A stretch of DNA of 64,000 nt from Phoronis australis (taxonomy: Eukaryota; Phoronida; Phoronidae): positions 908,634 through 972,633 of the forward strand of contig NMRA01000008.1 of assembly GCA_002633005.1 (NCBI GenBank), given 5' to 3'. The notes beneath the pieces were generated by a model, which saw only the letters and a program-made list of their open reading frames with translations, ran no database searches and was not told the origin of the DNA. Below, piece by piece: positions 38,161 to 50,400 of the stretch (position 1 is the first letter of the stretch; each line of letters opens with the position of its first letter). The translations under genes were made by a program, and so were the position numbers.

Positions 38161-38700
38161 GCAGGGCTAGGGTTAGGGTTAGGTTAGAATTAGGGTTAGG
38201 GTTAGGGTTAGGTTTGCCTGGGGTAGGGGTTGGGTTTAGGGTTAGGGTTAGGGTTAGGGTTAGGGTTATNNNNNNNNNNNNNNNNNNNNNNNNNNNNNNN
38301 NNNNNNNNNNNNNNNNNNNNNNNNNNNNNNNNNNNNNNNNNNNNNNNNNNNNNNNNNNNNNNNNNNNNNNNNNNNNNNNNNNNNNNNNNNNNNNNNNNNN
38401 NNNNNNNNNNNNNNNNNNNNNNNNNNNNNNNNNNNNNNNNNNNNNNNNNNNNNNNNNNNNNNNNNNNNNNNNNNNNNNNNNGTTAGGGGTTAACGTGGTT
38501 AGGGTTAGGGTTAGAGTTAGGGTTAGGGGGGTTAGGGGTTAACGTGATTAGGGTTAGGGATGGGATTAGGGGTGGGGATATTGTTAGGGTTAGGGTTAGT
38601 GGGCTTAGGGGTTAACGTGGTTAAGGTTAGGGATTGGATTAGTTTTAGGGATAGGGTGAAGTTTAGGGTTAGGGTTAGGGTTCGGGTTAGGGTTAGGTCT
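38161..38700. repeat. Interstitial telomeric (TTAGGG) array with assembly gap
   Basis: Runs of gggtta, partly perfect at 38234-38268 and degenerate elsewhere, flank a block of Ns (38270-38481). After the gap a higher-order unit with gttaggggttaacgtg recurs at about 38482, 38531 and 38604. The true length in the genome is unknown because of the gap. Confidence 0.95.
38270..38481. other. Assembly gap (N)
   Basis: 212 undetermined bases inside the telomere-like array. Confidence 1.
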
Positions 38701-38939
38701 AGGTTTAGTGTGTTGAAAGTTTTAAATAATTAATTGTTAATTAATTGATATTAACCCCTGGAATATTGGGTTGCAGAAAACTATCTCCGTCTCTAACATT
38801 TTGGCTTTGGGGCGGCCCCTATTTTTGCTCCTACCTTTTCTTCAGTTGATCTTTGTTATGTTTATTAATTCCCTGACCCCGCTGGGCAAAATCCTACAAG
38901 TTCTGAACTTTTCCTTTTTTGGCCACGTTCCAAAGTTGG

Positions 38940-39880
38940 GTTAATTCACCATTCTAAAAGGGGCTTGTTTGCCTTAAATCTTTTTCTCAGATTTTTTTTC
39001 AACTTTGAGTACATCTTAAATGCAATTCCATCACTGTTTTTATCAATCTCATCGACTTCATATTGTCTTCGACACTCATTTTCTAAGATTAAAAGTAACT
39101 CTCCAATCGCCCTTTTAAAAATCTCATTTTCCATGAATCCACTAGCCGCTTTCTAAATTGCAAATCAAAGGAGTTATCCGTACCGTGATTCTTTACATTT
39201 TCGACACTGATATTCACTGGAACGTGTAATAAAATTTCTAATAATACACTGTGATCAGGCACTTTTGACTTTTGCGACAATACTAGTCCCTGTAAATGAT
39301 GTTTGTCAACTACCTCTGTATAAGCATAGACCTCAAATTTAATACAAGACTGCAGAAGCGACTCATGGCTGACAATAAAGTAGTCTAGCCATGAGTAACA
39401 GCAGCTCTTCCTCTATGACTTATTGAGGTGAAGTTATCTTTACTTATTTCTTTACAGCTTTATCAATTACCAATCGTTTATTTACTTTACAAGCAACATC
39501 TGGAATGTAATTATTCAAGTTACCCACTCTCGAGTTAAAATCTCCACAGATAACAAGGTCATCTGCAGGAGTATATCTGCATGTAAATATAACTGGCATA
39601 ATAGATGGCTATAGATTCGAAACTATCCGCATCACAACCCTTTAAAGAATTCTCAGGTGGTAAATAGCAACAAAATACAATTATACAATAATCTGAGCGT
39701 ATATGAATTAGTCTTAAAGCTAATATACCATCACACGAGTTCTCAACAATATCAATTTTCAATGTTTTAAACAAATCATTTTTAAAGATAGTCCCACCCC
39801 TCCCGAACCTCTTGGGGCCTTTTGTGGTTGTCGACGCCTCGCGTACTTCCTCGGAGCACACACCCGTTAGTTGTCGCTAC
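38940..39880 (-). mobile_element. Decayed LINE endonuclease region
   Basis: The minus strand from 39861 downward reads GGTIFKNDLFKTLKIDIV and CIIVFCCYLPPENS. Then, in shifted frames, come DLVICGDFNSRVGNLNNYIPDV-type (about 39500-39560), PDHSVLLEILLHVPVNISV (39220-39280) and FKMYSKLKKNLRKRFKANK (about 38950-39000). The CGDFN and SDH-like motifs are the hallmarks of the apurinic endonuclease domain of non-LTR retrotransposons. Several frameshifts and stops are present, and no reverse transcriptase is seen. It may be the same family as the Tx1/L1-like fragments at 8.5 and 35.4 kb. Confidence 0.7.
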
Positions 39881-39899
39881 GGTTCATGACACAATAATG

Positions 39900-42439
39900 G
39901 CGACGGCCAGTGAGATTAGTCTTGTTAACGTCTTAGGATAGGGTTAAAAAATATCCGTCTTAAGGAAAGCTAGTGATAGTCGGTACGACTGAGAAATCAA
40001 TCAATGAAAATGAAGTTATTGGAAATAATCCCTGTCCGAATAACGTGAAAATGGTGAGTTGTTTCAAAAAGACCCTTGCATACTTAAAATACGAGTAGCT
40101 CTTGGCGAGATCTATTCATGCATTAAATTTTAGAGTCCCTCAGAGGACCGCTGAGCTAGGGCTCCGTCATAAGCGCCATGTTTGGTGCGGTTTCGCCAAA
40201 AAAAAAAACAATCGGCTTCGAGTTCTTAATACAATACATAATGTACATGAATTTTATGTCGGACGAAAAAGGCTACCTGAAGCAGGGTATAATAAACCAA
40301 AAAATACTGTACAGCGCTAAAGTAGCCACTCAAAGGACACTCATCTGACCAGTAAATCTCAGTCGGAACGTAAAATTACTGAGTTAAAGAGATGTAGTCA
40401 GAAATCTCGAATAACTTGAGAAAGGTAACTTGAAGCAAAAAAAACGGATGGCATATTGCAGATAGCGTAAATTTCTTAAAATTGCATGTACTGTGAATTA
40501 TATGATATGCACATGTACGTATATTACACACCATGGAAATTATGACCCCCCTTCCTAGCCCCGCGTTGTTGGTCACTCTACTACACTCGTGCTCAAAGTG
40601 CCAAGGTACTACACACCGACCATGAATTTAAAGGACCAAGTGCAAATATTGAGTTTTTTAAAAGAAAAGTATAGTGTAACTTTAAATTATTTGACGAAAT
40701 GTTGCTCTGACGTCACGTTCTTTATTTGTTTTTTTTGTTCTTAGTGAAATATTATTTTCCAGATGATTCGCTCCTAACTAATGGGTAGCAGGAACTAAAC
40801 AACAATGCGATTTGAACATCATCTACGCTAAACAAAGTGCAGTTGCATTCCATGACAACTTGTAAGTGCGAAAACCAAACAAATCTGCAAATATAGGTGA
40901 TCATGACCTTTGCACTAATGGTGTACCTTAATTGGGGTCTCACTCGTAACCCGCACCTCTGCACTGTTATTCCCAACACCACGTCACGATACTTACCAGA
41001 CACGGCTGAGTGATTTACGGTGGATCATTTTTGATACAAAACCCGCTCTTAAAAACGTTTGGTAATTTTCAACGTACTTCATATTCACATCGTCACTATA
41101 TGTTGTGTTTGTAAATAATTTGACTAAGCGATCACAGAGATAATTAATTAACGTACAAGTTCCACCTCCAGTCGTTAGTATCGTGTTATTGCAAATTTTT
41201 AATGAAAACTACAGTCTCATGAATTAGACGTACAGAGCGAGAGGGAGGATCGAGAGGGAGGGAGGAAGGGAAGGAGGAAGGGAGGGAGCTAGAGAGAGAG
41301 AGAGAGAGAGAGAGACGACGTGTGTTTAATAACACCGATACAATACGTGTACAAGGCAAAAGCCGCTTCATTGAGGACCACAGGGAATGCAGTACAATAT
41401 CATTCAATGGCATAAATAAATCACCTTTATTAGTAAACTTCCACGTGTCAACACTGATCCACAGACTACAACATGATGGAAAAAAAATCTTAAAGCATAT
41501 GATAACTACATTTCTCAAAAAAACTGTTTGTGTGCTCGTGTACATTTATGTGGGTTCCTGTTTGTGCGCATACGTATAAATGAGTAATGTGTCTGTATAG
41601 TAGCCGGTTAGTAGATTAGGCCTACATTGCAGGAAAAGCAGAGAACACAGCGTAGTTAACTAAAATTTTATTTTTGTAACATCTCTTGAAAGTCCAGAAA
41701 GTGTGTGAGTGTTTATCTCGATTCTTCTACAATCCCCTTCCGGGCGCTTGCTTTTGTTTGGTAGTTTATCAGTTTCTCTATACGTGTGTAGAGGCCTACA
41801 ACTGAGAAAAGATTCAGAACTGTTGCCGACGGTCGCCAGGTGGCCACTTTCGTCAATGCCAGCTCTCGTACAGTCACGATGCAACGAGAGTGAGAAGCCA
41901 TATTGGAACAAAATGATGGTGGGTGATGCTCTTAAAAATATCTTCAACTATCGGTGACATCAGGGCATGACATTTAGACTCTGTCTGTAAATAGTTACAT
42001 TTATCTTAATTTTATTTTTTTTATCGGTAATTACTGTGCCTGGCACAACGAAACCTAAGCTAATGCGGTACAAGCTGAGGTGTTCTGTCGCTTCGCTCTG
42101 TACTGCTTGGCGATTGCAACTGCCTCTGTTTCTTTTCAGAATACATTTAGTTTCTGGAAAAAGCGGTGTCTACTATGGTACGACAGCATTTTTCCGTGGC
42201 ATATCTTTCTTGGCTTGGGCCAAGGGAATGGTGTGTTTGTCCTACTGTCGGGAAGGAATCGTAGGATAGGAACACCGTCTTATAGTGAAGATTTAAGAAG
42301 TTTCTAGAATTTGCAATGCTGTGTTTAGCCAACCCAAATACTTTGAAACGTTTTGTCTAGTCGCTTGTTTCAATGGAAATAGAATCCTACCGAGGAAAAT
42401 TTCGAGGCTGATTTTTAACATGGGGCAAATGCAGTTTTG
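39900..42439. other. No gene identified
   Basis: Short frames on both strands, one microsatellite (41.2 kb), no family resemblance and no splice-phase pattern. The sequence is AT-rich and looks intergenic. Confidence 0.35.
41233..41315. repeat. (GGGA)n/(GA)n microsatellite
   Basis: Purine-only tract of GGGA-like units followed by a pure GA run. Confidence 0.9.
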
Positions 42440-43131
42440 ACCACAGGCGTCTTCAGCTTCTGATCGTCCCCAATACACTACATATAATACTACAAGGTAG
42501 GACACTCCTGACTAGAAATTCCACGGGTGCTTCACTTCAGCCGTCCATAGCAAACATAAAACTCAATAAATTTACACAAAACAGAGGTTCAACAAACCAT
42601 GAAGAATTGTTCTTTCTCCTAATACCATTCATGGTGTCCTGTTCCGGCGACTTCGTAAGAAATTCGCAGTCAAAGAACAAAAATGTTCACAAAAAACCCC
42701 CGCGCACGTCCATCGGTTGCCGCTCGAGGTCAAGGACGGTACGGAAATTGCCGGTGAGTTACGGAAGTACCGACATCGTGACTTTACGCGACCGATGTCG
42801 GTACTTCCGTAACTCACCGGCAATTTCCGTACCGTCCTTGACCTCGAGCGGCAACCGATGGACGTGCGCGGGGGTTTTTTGTGAACATTTTTGTTCTTTG
42901 ACTGCGAATTTCTTACGAAGTCGCCGGAACAGGACACCGTGAATGGTATTGGGAGAAAGAACAATTCTTCATGGTTTGTTGAACCTCTGTTTTGTGTAAA
43001 TTTATTGAGTTTTATGTTTGCTATGGACGGCTGAAGTGAAGCACCCGTGGAATTTCTAGTCAGGAGTGTCCTACCTTGTAGTATTATATGTAGTGTATTG
43101 GGGACGATCAGAAGCTGAGGACGCCTGTGGT
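42440..43131. repeat. Near-perfect 339-bp-arm palindrome with 14-bp loop
   Basis: Arm 42440-42778 and arm 42793-43131 are collinear reverse complements without indels (paired coordinates always sum to 85571). I noticed only about three mismatches, for example around 42451, 42620 and 42634. The loop is 42779-42792. No coding capacity was recognised: the open frames in both arms are the same sequence read from opposite strands. Alternatives are a foldback element, a hairpin RNA locus or an inversion artefact. The mismatches argue for a real and somewhat aged structure. Confidence 0.9.
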
Positions 43132-43626
43132 TTTGACAAACTTTGTCTAAGTCGTTGAGATTGCAGTGGCCAATCAAAAAAGGTTATTAAGTACAATGAA
43201 CATTGTAATTTGCATTCAGGGCCTCAGGCCAGGGGGAGGCAATATGGACAATATGTGGACATGCTACCGAGTTGGGTGCCATTTTTCATTATTATATAGA
43301 TTTGGATCGCCTTTTCATCATTTTGGTATCATGGGTTTGCCGTGTAGATAAATAAGTATAAGAATTTGGTAGATCATGGATTATTTTATGGCAGTACTAG
43401 TCCTTTTTTCAGATGAGGTGTAATAATGAGTCCTGTTTTAAGCCCTCTTTCAATAGGTGTAGAGGTGAGGCACAATTCTAACTCTGTACTTAAACATGGT
43501 GTCAAGTTTTCATTTTGGTAAATCTGGATTCTGGAAGCCTTAAATGAGTGTCCCGCTCAAGTATCTTTGTTCTTGAGCGTTTTTGACGCATCACTTATAT
43601 GAGTTTACTTTCTCAGGTGAAAGTTG

Positions 43627-43805
43627 ACTTCAGTATTGTGTAAGTTGGAATTCAGAGGCCGGTAATGGTTCGTTGTAACGTGCCCGAATTTTGAGAACCA
43701 GTTTTCTCCACTGAATAACGGGCATCAAACTAGTTATCAAAATACGGGCACATTATAACAGACCATTTCCGGCCTCTGAATCCCAACTTACACAATACTG
43801 AAGTC
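43627..43805. mobile_element. Palindromic MITE-like element
   Basis: gacttcagtattgtgtaagt and about 60 further bases on the left are matched, inverted, by the right half ending at 43805 (tcagaggccgg with its inverse, gtgcccg with cgggcac). Arms are about 84 bp with a few differences. It lies about 600 bp upstream of the first recognised CCT7 exon, so it may lie within CCT7's 5' regulatory region. Confidence 0.75.
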
Positions 43806-44425
43806 CGACTATTGCCGAGAGGCCTTGATGAGGTCCTAGTTAATTCATGCACGTGTCACTTGTGTTGACTTGACGACCGTGGTCGGAGGTTATCTGTACT
43901 TAGCCGAAAGTCAAATAATTAAAATTGAATGAGTTGACATATAAATGACGTGAAGAAAGTCAACGCTGTCAAACAAAAACCGGGTCAAAATATGCCGTCC
44001 AGGAAGTCGTGGGCAGCATTATTCAGCACAACATGGTGGTTTAAAAAATACTTATCTGCAACAACACAGGTGGTGCTGTTATGAGATATTTTGCCGATCA
44101 TTTGGCGGTAAAAACTTCCGATATGACTTCAAAAGGTAAACAGAAACACTGATACCCTGCCCTTGCTTTTCCTGCTTTTTTGTGGAAAGTTGCTGTGTGA
44201 GAACTCCATGTCATGAATATTTCGAAGTGTTGGTCTTGTCATTGCAATCGGAAGATTAAGACTACTTTATGTCTTACTTGATGTCATTTATGCTGTCTTT
44301 GATGACAACAGACCCTGAAAAATGCCAGAAAGTGCTGCATGCATTGCTATATCATAGGTCTGTGGGACTCCTTCTTATGTTGAATTCAGTCCGTCAGTAA
44401 TACTGTTCATTTCATTTGCTTATAG
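43806..44425. other. Putative CCT7 promoter and first exon region
   Basis: The start codon exon and promoter of CCT7 should lie here or slightly left. Candidates are an ATG directly before a GT at 44033-44035 (acATG|gtggtt, phase 0) and an ATG at about 44080 leading to GCG|gtaaaa. Neither is decisive. No TATA box is evident. Confidence 0.35.
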
Positions 44426-47400
44426 CAACCACAGATAATATTGTTAAAAGAGGGCACCGACAGTAGTCAAGGTTCACCCCAACTGCTGAGTAACATTACG
44501 GCATGCCAAGCCATCACAGATGCAGTGAGGACTACACTAGGTCCTAGGGGGATGGACAAGCTGATGGTAGATTCCAACGGTGGGTACACGCGGATGTTTC
44601 CTGAAATGTGGATTATGTTCAAGTGTATGGTTAGTCAAGGAGTAGATTGTATTGGTGTTCTCTACAACTGAAGACCATATGTGGTGCTTAAGTGACAACA
44701 TGCGCTGTAAGCGCTAAGTGGCTGACGTCCTCTGTAGTTCAACTGCACTTAAACGTCCGGTTTCCTAGTTCTTCCAACTACTGACCCGTGGCTGTGATAA
44801 GTTGAAGCAGGTAGTGGACATCACTGCTTAAATTGAACTGAAGAGGTGCTTCAAGAGTTCATGCAAACAGTAATTTAATCATTTGTAGTCCTGTGTCATA
44901 TTCTGCTAAATCATAAACGATGATGCACTTACCGGTGCTGAAAAATTTGTTTTGTCGTCACGCAGCAGTCGAACTTTGCATTTATTCTGAAGACTTGTGC
45001 ACGCATCTCAACTCTGGTCTTTGTTTTTATTTTTTGTACATTCTTTGTGTGACTGTTTGTAGGTAAAGCAACAATATCCAATGATGGGGCTACCATTATG
45101 AAGCTTCTCGACATAGTGCACCCTGCAGCCAAAACTTTAGTAGATATTGCCAAGTCACAAGATGCTGAGGTGAGTTCCCATTGAATGCCGTGTACTGTTC
45201 AGTTTGTCATCGTTATTTTTAGTCCTAGCCATACTTTAAACGTAATACTACATAGAAACACTAAAATTATGGTTTTGTGGGAATTTATGCTGTGTTTCAA
45301 AGCAGAAAGTATTTCATTCAGCTACATTCCACAGACAGTCAGCAGTGTTGGCTATCATGTCATCACGGCGTTACATCTGTGGTAGATAGAACAAGACTGG
45401 TGGTGGAGACTGAACGTGTCGTCTTGACACCGTTCTCTCGATGCCCCCCGTCAGCTCATTGTTTCCTGAGAGTTGGCCCAGTGAACTGCATTCCTCCTGG
45501 GCCTTAGTAAGTGAAACAAACATGTACTCTGACCTTGCCTCAGAATGCATTTCTTCGAGTTATAAGTTCATTCATAACCTGTCAGCTTGGAAAGTTGACA
45601 TGGGACTCACCCTGCATGCTTGACTAGTTTTGTAGTAAACATCTTACACTGGTTACCTGATGGTGCTTGTGAATGTGTTGTTAGCAATTTGGGTGACTGT
45701 GTATAGAGACAGTCGGGGATAATCCGGAACTGCGCCTTTGCACCATTAGTGCATAGAAAAATAAATAGGCGCAAGTGCATTGCAGCAATGCCCCACCCCC
45801 CCTCCCCTTATTCCCTCACGGCTTATTTAAAAATGCAACACTTTTAAAAATGCAAGATTCTTGTCAAGTTACAGCCAGTCGGGTAACACATGACTCTGTT
45901 CTTTTTTCGATTGCCCTTGGGGGGTTTGTGCCATATGTTTCCACATTAATTACATTAAGTCTGCTGAACACAACGTTTTGAAAAAAGGCACACTTTTTAT
46001 CATCAGGTGTGCCCAAAGGGCACAGGTTCAAACCTGGTCGGGAATATCCGTGGACTGTACATGGTCTGTCGTTCTATTGCAACTTTGTGGGGGCCTGTCT
46101 CGTAGCACTGATCTCTCATGAACTTGTGAGTTTGTGTGCTGTTTGTCCAAACATTCAACTTCCTATCGTAGCCGTTTCATCGTTTTCAGTGTCTGCAGTT
46201 TTGCTAGTGCATACCGTATTGTATTGTTCCTAGCTAACTAGCATGACTAGCCAGATCTTGTGTTATATTAGCATGATCTGGCAACGTGTCAGTCTTGCCA
46301 AGCACAGCCCTGGTTCTGCCCTCAGTTATGCTTGTGGCTTTGCGCTTAACGCATTGTTAATTAATCTGCACTCGTCTGTTTAGTTCCTTTTTTTCCTGCT
46401 AGTCTGCACGAGATGTTTTACTCTTCAGGTTGGCGACGGTACAACCAGTGTAGTACTCCTAGCCGGTGAGTTCCTGAAGCAGTGTAAGCCATTCATAGAA
46501 GAGGGCCTCCACCCTCAGGTCATAGTCCGGGCATTCCGCAAGGCGACCAACCTGGCGGTGGCCAAAATTAATGAAATAGCTGTGAAGATCTCTCACGACG
46601 ATCCAAAGTAAGTGGGTGATTTTTGCACTAATTCTTTCTGATTTCACACAAAAGTCATGTGTTGTTTTTCTATTTTTTGAAGGTTGATTTCTGTTTTGCA
46701 AAAATTTGAATATCTGTCAAGTGTCTAATGAAATCCACACAATACAGACCTATGACAGACCAAAATTATCGTATTGTTTATTTTTGTCGCGAATTATTGA
46801 TAGTATAAAGTTTTAATTGTTAGCCTACTGCAGAATTTAGTCTTAACTGGGTAAACATGCAACTAATGGAAGCTGGTAATCACTCCTCCGGAAATCTGAC
46901 CTGTGTTCGTTAGGTGCAGACAGCTTGCTAAAATGTAAGGGCAAGGGGATGCAAGTCTTCCCCATGTATCGCCGTGCATTACAGGCGAAGTTTTTGATCA
47001 TGCTGGATTTTGTTGATCTGTTGAAAGTTCATTTAGTATGTCAGTTGCTAGTAATTTCGTTTTTTATGTGCCCACATAGAGGCAGTAAATACTTTCTTTG
47101 CATGGCACTATATCTACCAACGTTCTTGCTGGATGTTCATGCAATTTGGCAAACAAGTTTCTATTGGAAGAGGCAACAGCACTTGCCTTGGTTCAGACAA
47201 ATTTGATTGCTGCTGCACCCCCTGGAGGCCTTCTGTATTATGTTATATGTTACATGATACTGTTCAACACCCCCAGAAATGTACCAATGGTGGTGCTGCT
47301 GTGTTTCAATGCTTTGCTTTGCTGTTGTATACATGTTTGTTAATCATATGCTAATTAATCCGTTCCCATTGTTTGGCAGTGAGCAACGTAGTCTGTTAGA

Positions 47401-50400
47401 GAAGTGTGCTGCCACTGCCCTCAGCTCCAAACTGGTCGCTCGTCAGAAGGACTTCTTTTCCAAGATGGTGGTAGATGCTGTCATGTTATTGGACGATCTC
47501 CTGCCACTCAATATGATTGGCATGAAGAAAGTGCAGGGCGGAGCGCTGGAGGTAATATGCTTAGATAGTCAGTTTTGTCTTTAGAGTACCAATAAATCCG
47601 TTTTCCATCAAAAATGTGTCTTCAGATTTATACCACTTACTATTATATAACTGGTCTCATTGTTCTGTAGGCTAGTTGGCTGGGATTTTAGGGCTTTGAA
47701 AGAACTGACTGTTACCATTTGCTTGAGACTACGCTCTTCAAGTTACCTTGCCACAGCATGTCACTCCATGCTCCCAACATGGTGATTACTGACCAGTCAG
47801 CTCTATGCTAACCCAGAAATCATTTCTCATCTGATTAAGGAACAAATTGAGACCCGTTTCTTAGTGGTCTAAGTCATAGTTCTCTTTCTGGAGGGAATGC
47901 AGGTTTGTAGCTTCAAATGTTATGATGGTAATACACCAGTAAAGCATCATTAGGGTGTTTTTTTCTTGATGTGGGAGTGTTGGCTTTATGTAGGTTACCT
48001 CCAGGGCAAGAACTGTAGCCTTGAGGCCATGATCAGTTACATAATCAAAGGAGGTGAAAGTATTATCCCAAGTTAATCCCAGCCTGTCTCTGTATTAGAG
48101 CTGAGCTGTTTCATGCCTTGGGTACAAGAAGATACCTGTTATAAATAAGAATGAAAATCGTGAGAAGCTTCGCACAAGAGCATCATTTTGTACTTAGTAA
48201 GTCCTGGCTTTACTCATGAATAGCTCATGTATTGTTCCTCGTAACTTTGCTCGATCCGCAATTTAGCTTATGTGTAACCCGGGAAAATGTCAAAATCTTG
48301 CTATATTCGGAATTTCGCATCTCAGAAGTGGCGGGTGGAATTCAAGTGCTATGATTTATGCACTCCTTGGCAAATTGCTCAGTTGTTAAGGTTACACCAG
48401 GGCTAGATGGTTGGGACAAGGTCAACTTGTCAAATGTGACCTGGCCAGGCCACCAAATGGGAATTGAGCTTTAATTGACTAAACGAAGCCCGGTATGCGA
48501 AAGTCCTGGCCACCACAAATGCTTAGTTGACAGAACAGGTCACCTGAATGAAAAAAAACCTGGACAACTCGGAAAATGGCTGCGGAAACATTTGAACGGA
48601 AAGGTGGGAGTATGTCGTGTGTTTGGTGACTACTATTTTCCACTTTTTGGGCCCAATATGCTGCCCTGACTTGGCTCCTGTCCAAGAGTGAGGCAGACGA
48701 TCGAGACGCGTTGTCTCCACATGCGCCGTAAAGGAGTCTTTAGTTTTTGCTGGACAAGTTCGACTCATGTCTGTTTATTTCATGTACCTCAATTGTGGTA
48801 ACTTTGTGGCAACTTGGTTTTTTTCTAGGTCGCCAAATCAAGCCCTGTTACAGGCAACCTTTATTTAATTTGTTCTTTTTGATCTGAATCTCTTCATTAT
48901 ATTTGTTACTTTACAGGATTCGTTACTCATTGCTGGAGTAGCTTTCAAGAAAACCTTTAGCTACGCTGGCTTCGAAATGCAGCCTAAAAGTTACGACAGC
49001 CCAAAAATAGCGCTACTTAATATAGAGTTAGAATTGAAGTCAGAACGAGAAAATGCCGAAGTTCGTGTTGACAACGTTGAGGTAAGCAATCCACTATTTT
49101 ATACAACGTACGTCGGTTGGTCAAAAGTTTGAGGACATTTTGTCGCCTTCCAGGCTGTCATAAAGCTTCAGATCATTGATTGGTAAAATAATTCTTGTGA
49201 GATGACAACAGTCCTCAGTGCAGCTACATCAGCTGGACAATGTGATGTGTTGATGTTCGCGTTTTACCGTCACTATAAGGGTCTTAATTGCTGGATAGAT
49301 GTCCCACTTCTCCTTGGTTCCCGAGTACTGAATGATGATATTGCGAAGGGTATTCTGAAGGAAATGTCGACCTTGATTTTTGTTATTTTGTTAATACATG
49401 GTGGTTTTTCTTTTTATGAACATAGCCTTTTTGATATATATAGAATGTGGGTGGTGTTCTCAAGTAGACCTAACATTTCAGTATTGTAATTTATAAATTT
49501 AATGTATTGTTATCACAATTTTTAAGTCCAAAACAGCATGAAATATTCAATTGGAAGCAAACAGAAGAATTGAAGAAGGCACAACAATAATACAAAATGA
49601 AGTATCACTATAAGAATTATGCTAATGCTAAATAAATTATTATTTAATATTTAAAATGACAACCAGTTTCACAGGTGGTGGAAGGCTTTGTGAAAAAGAA
49701 ATATTTTGACGAGAGATTTAATAATAATCGGAGCTGATCTGATGTCGTGCAGTACGACATTCTACGAAACTGCTAAGGATGAACACACAATCTCTCGACT
49801 GGTTGTGAAACATGTCAGAAACTTCTTTGGTTTTTTGGGGTTCGCGATCCCTGAAATTTGAAAATGGCATCCAGGGAATTCCTTTAAAAAATAAACCAGT
49901 CTCATGACACAGCAATTTTGGGTGAGAACATTGTATGTCAGCATTTGGCTTCAGTTTGTGTGTTTAGAACTTGAAATATCTTTAAAGTGACTGCTAAACA
50001 TAACAAAATGCAGCTTTAAATCTTTGACGCAACATCCCAATTTAGCCTTTTGCTGCTCTTATTGAGTGCATTAAAAGATGACAGAATACCTCCAGGGCAA
50101 GAACTGTAGCCTTGAGGCCATGATCAGTTACATAATCAAAGGAGGTGAAAGTATTATCCCAAGTTAATCCCAGCCTGTCTCTGTATTAGAGCTGAGCTGT
50201 TTCATGCCTTGGGTACAAGACAATACACAGGAGTGACACCAGCAGCCAAAGCAAATTACATGATCCATTGTTTTGACTCTAAATTCACTTGATTGTGCTA
50301 ACAGATAAAGCTCACAACATCTGAGGGCTGTTCCAGTAAAATCCGTGTGGGAGGGGGGGGACGGCAGTAGAAATAAAAATTCATGGGTGGTTGTCTTAAG

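Noticed and set aside
37953-38493. Open frame running into the telomere-like repeat and the N block
   Set aside because: The right half is repeat and undetermined sequence; no family likeness.
42607-43177. 111- and 182-residue frames at the big palindrome
   Set aside because: Both are the same DNA read from opposite arms; the peptide has no recognisable domain.
46009-46040. B-box-like ggttcaaacct with a small palindrome in CCT7 intron 2
   Set aside because: No A box or tRNA fold upstream; too little for a tRNA or SINE call.
49330-49375. ATGATGA...CTGA in CCT7 intron 5 as another C/D snoRNA
   Set aside because: Box distance is too short and no terminal stem was found.
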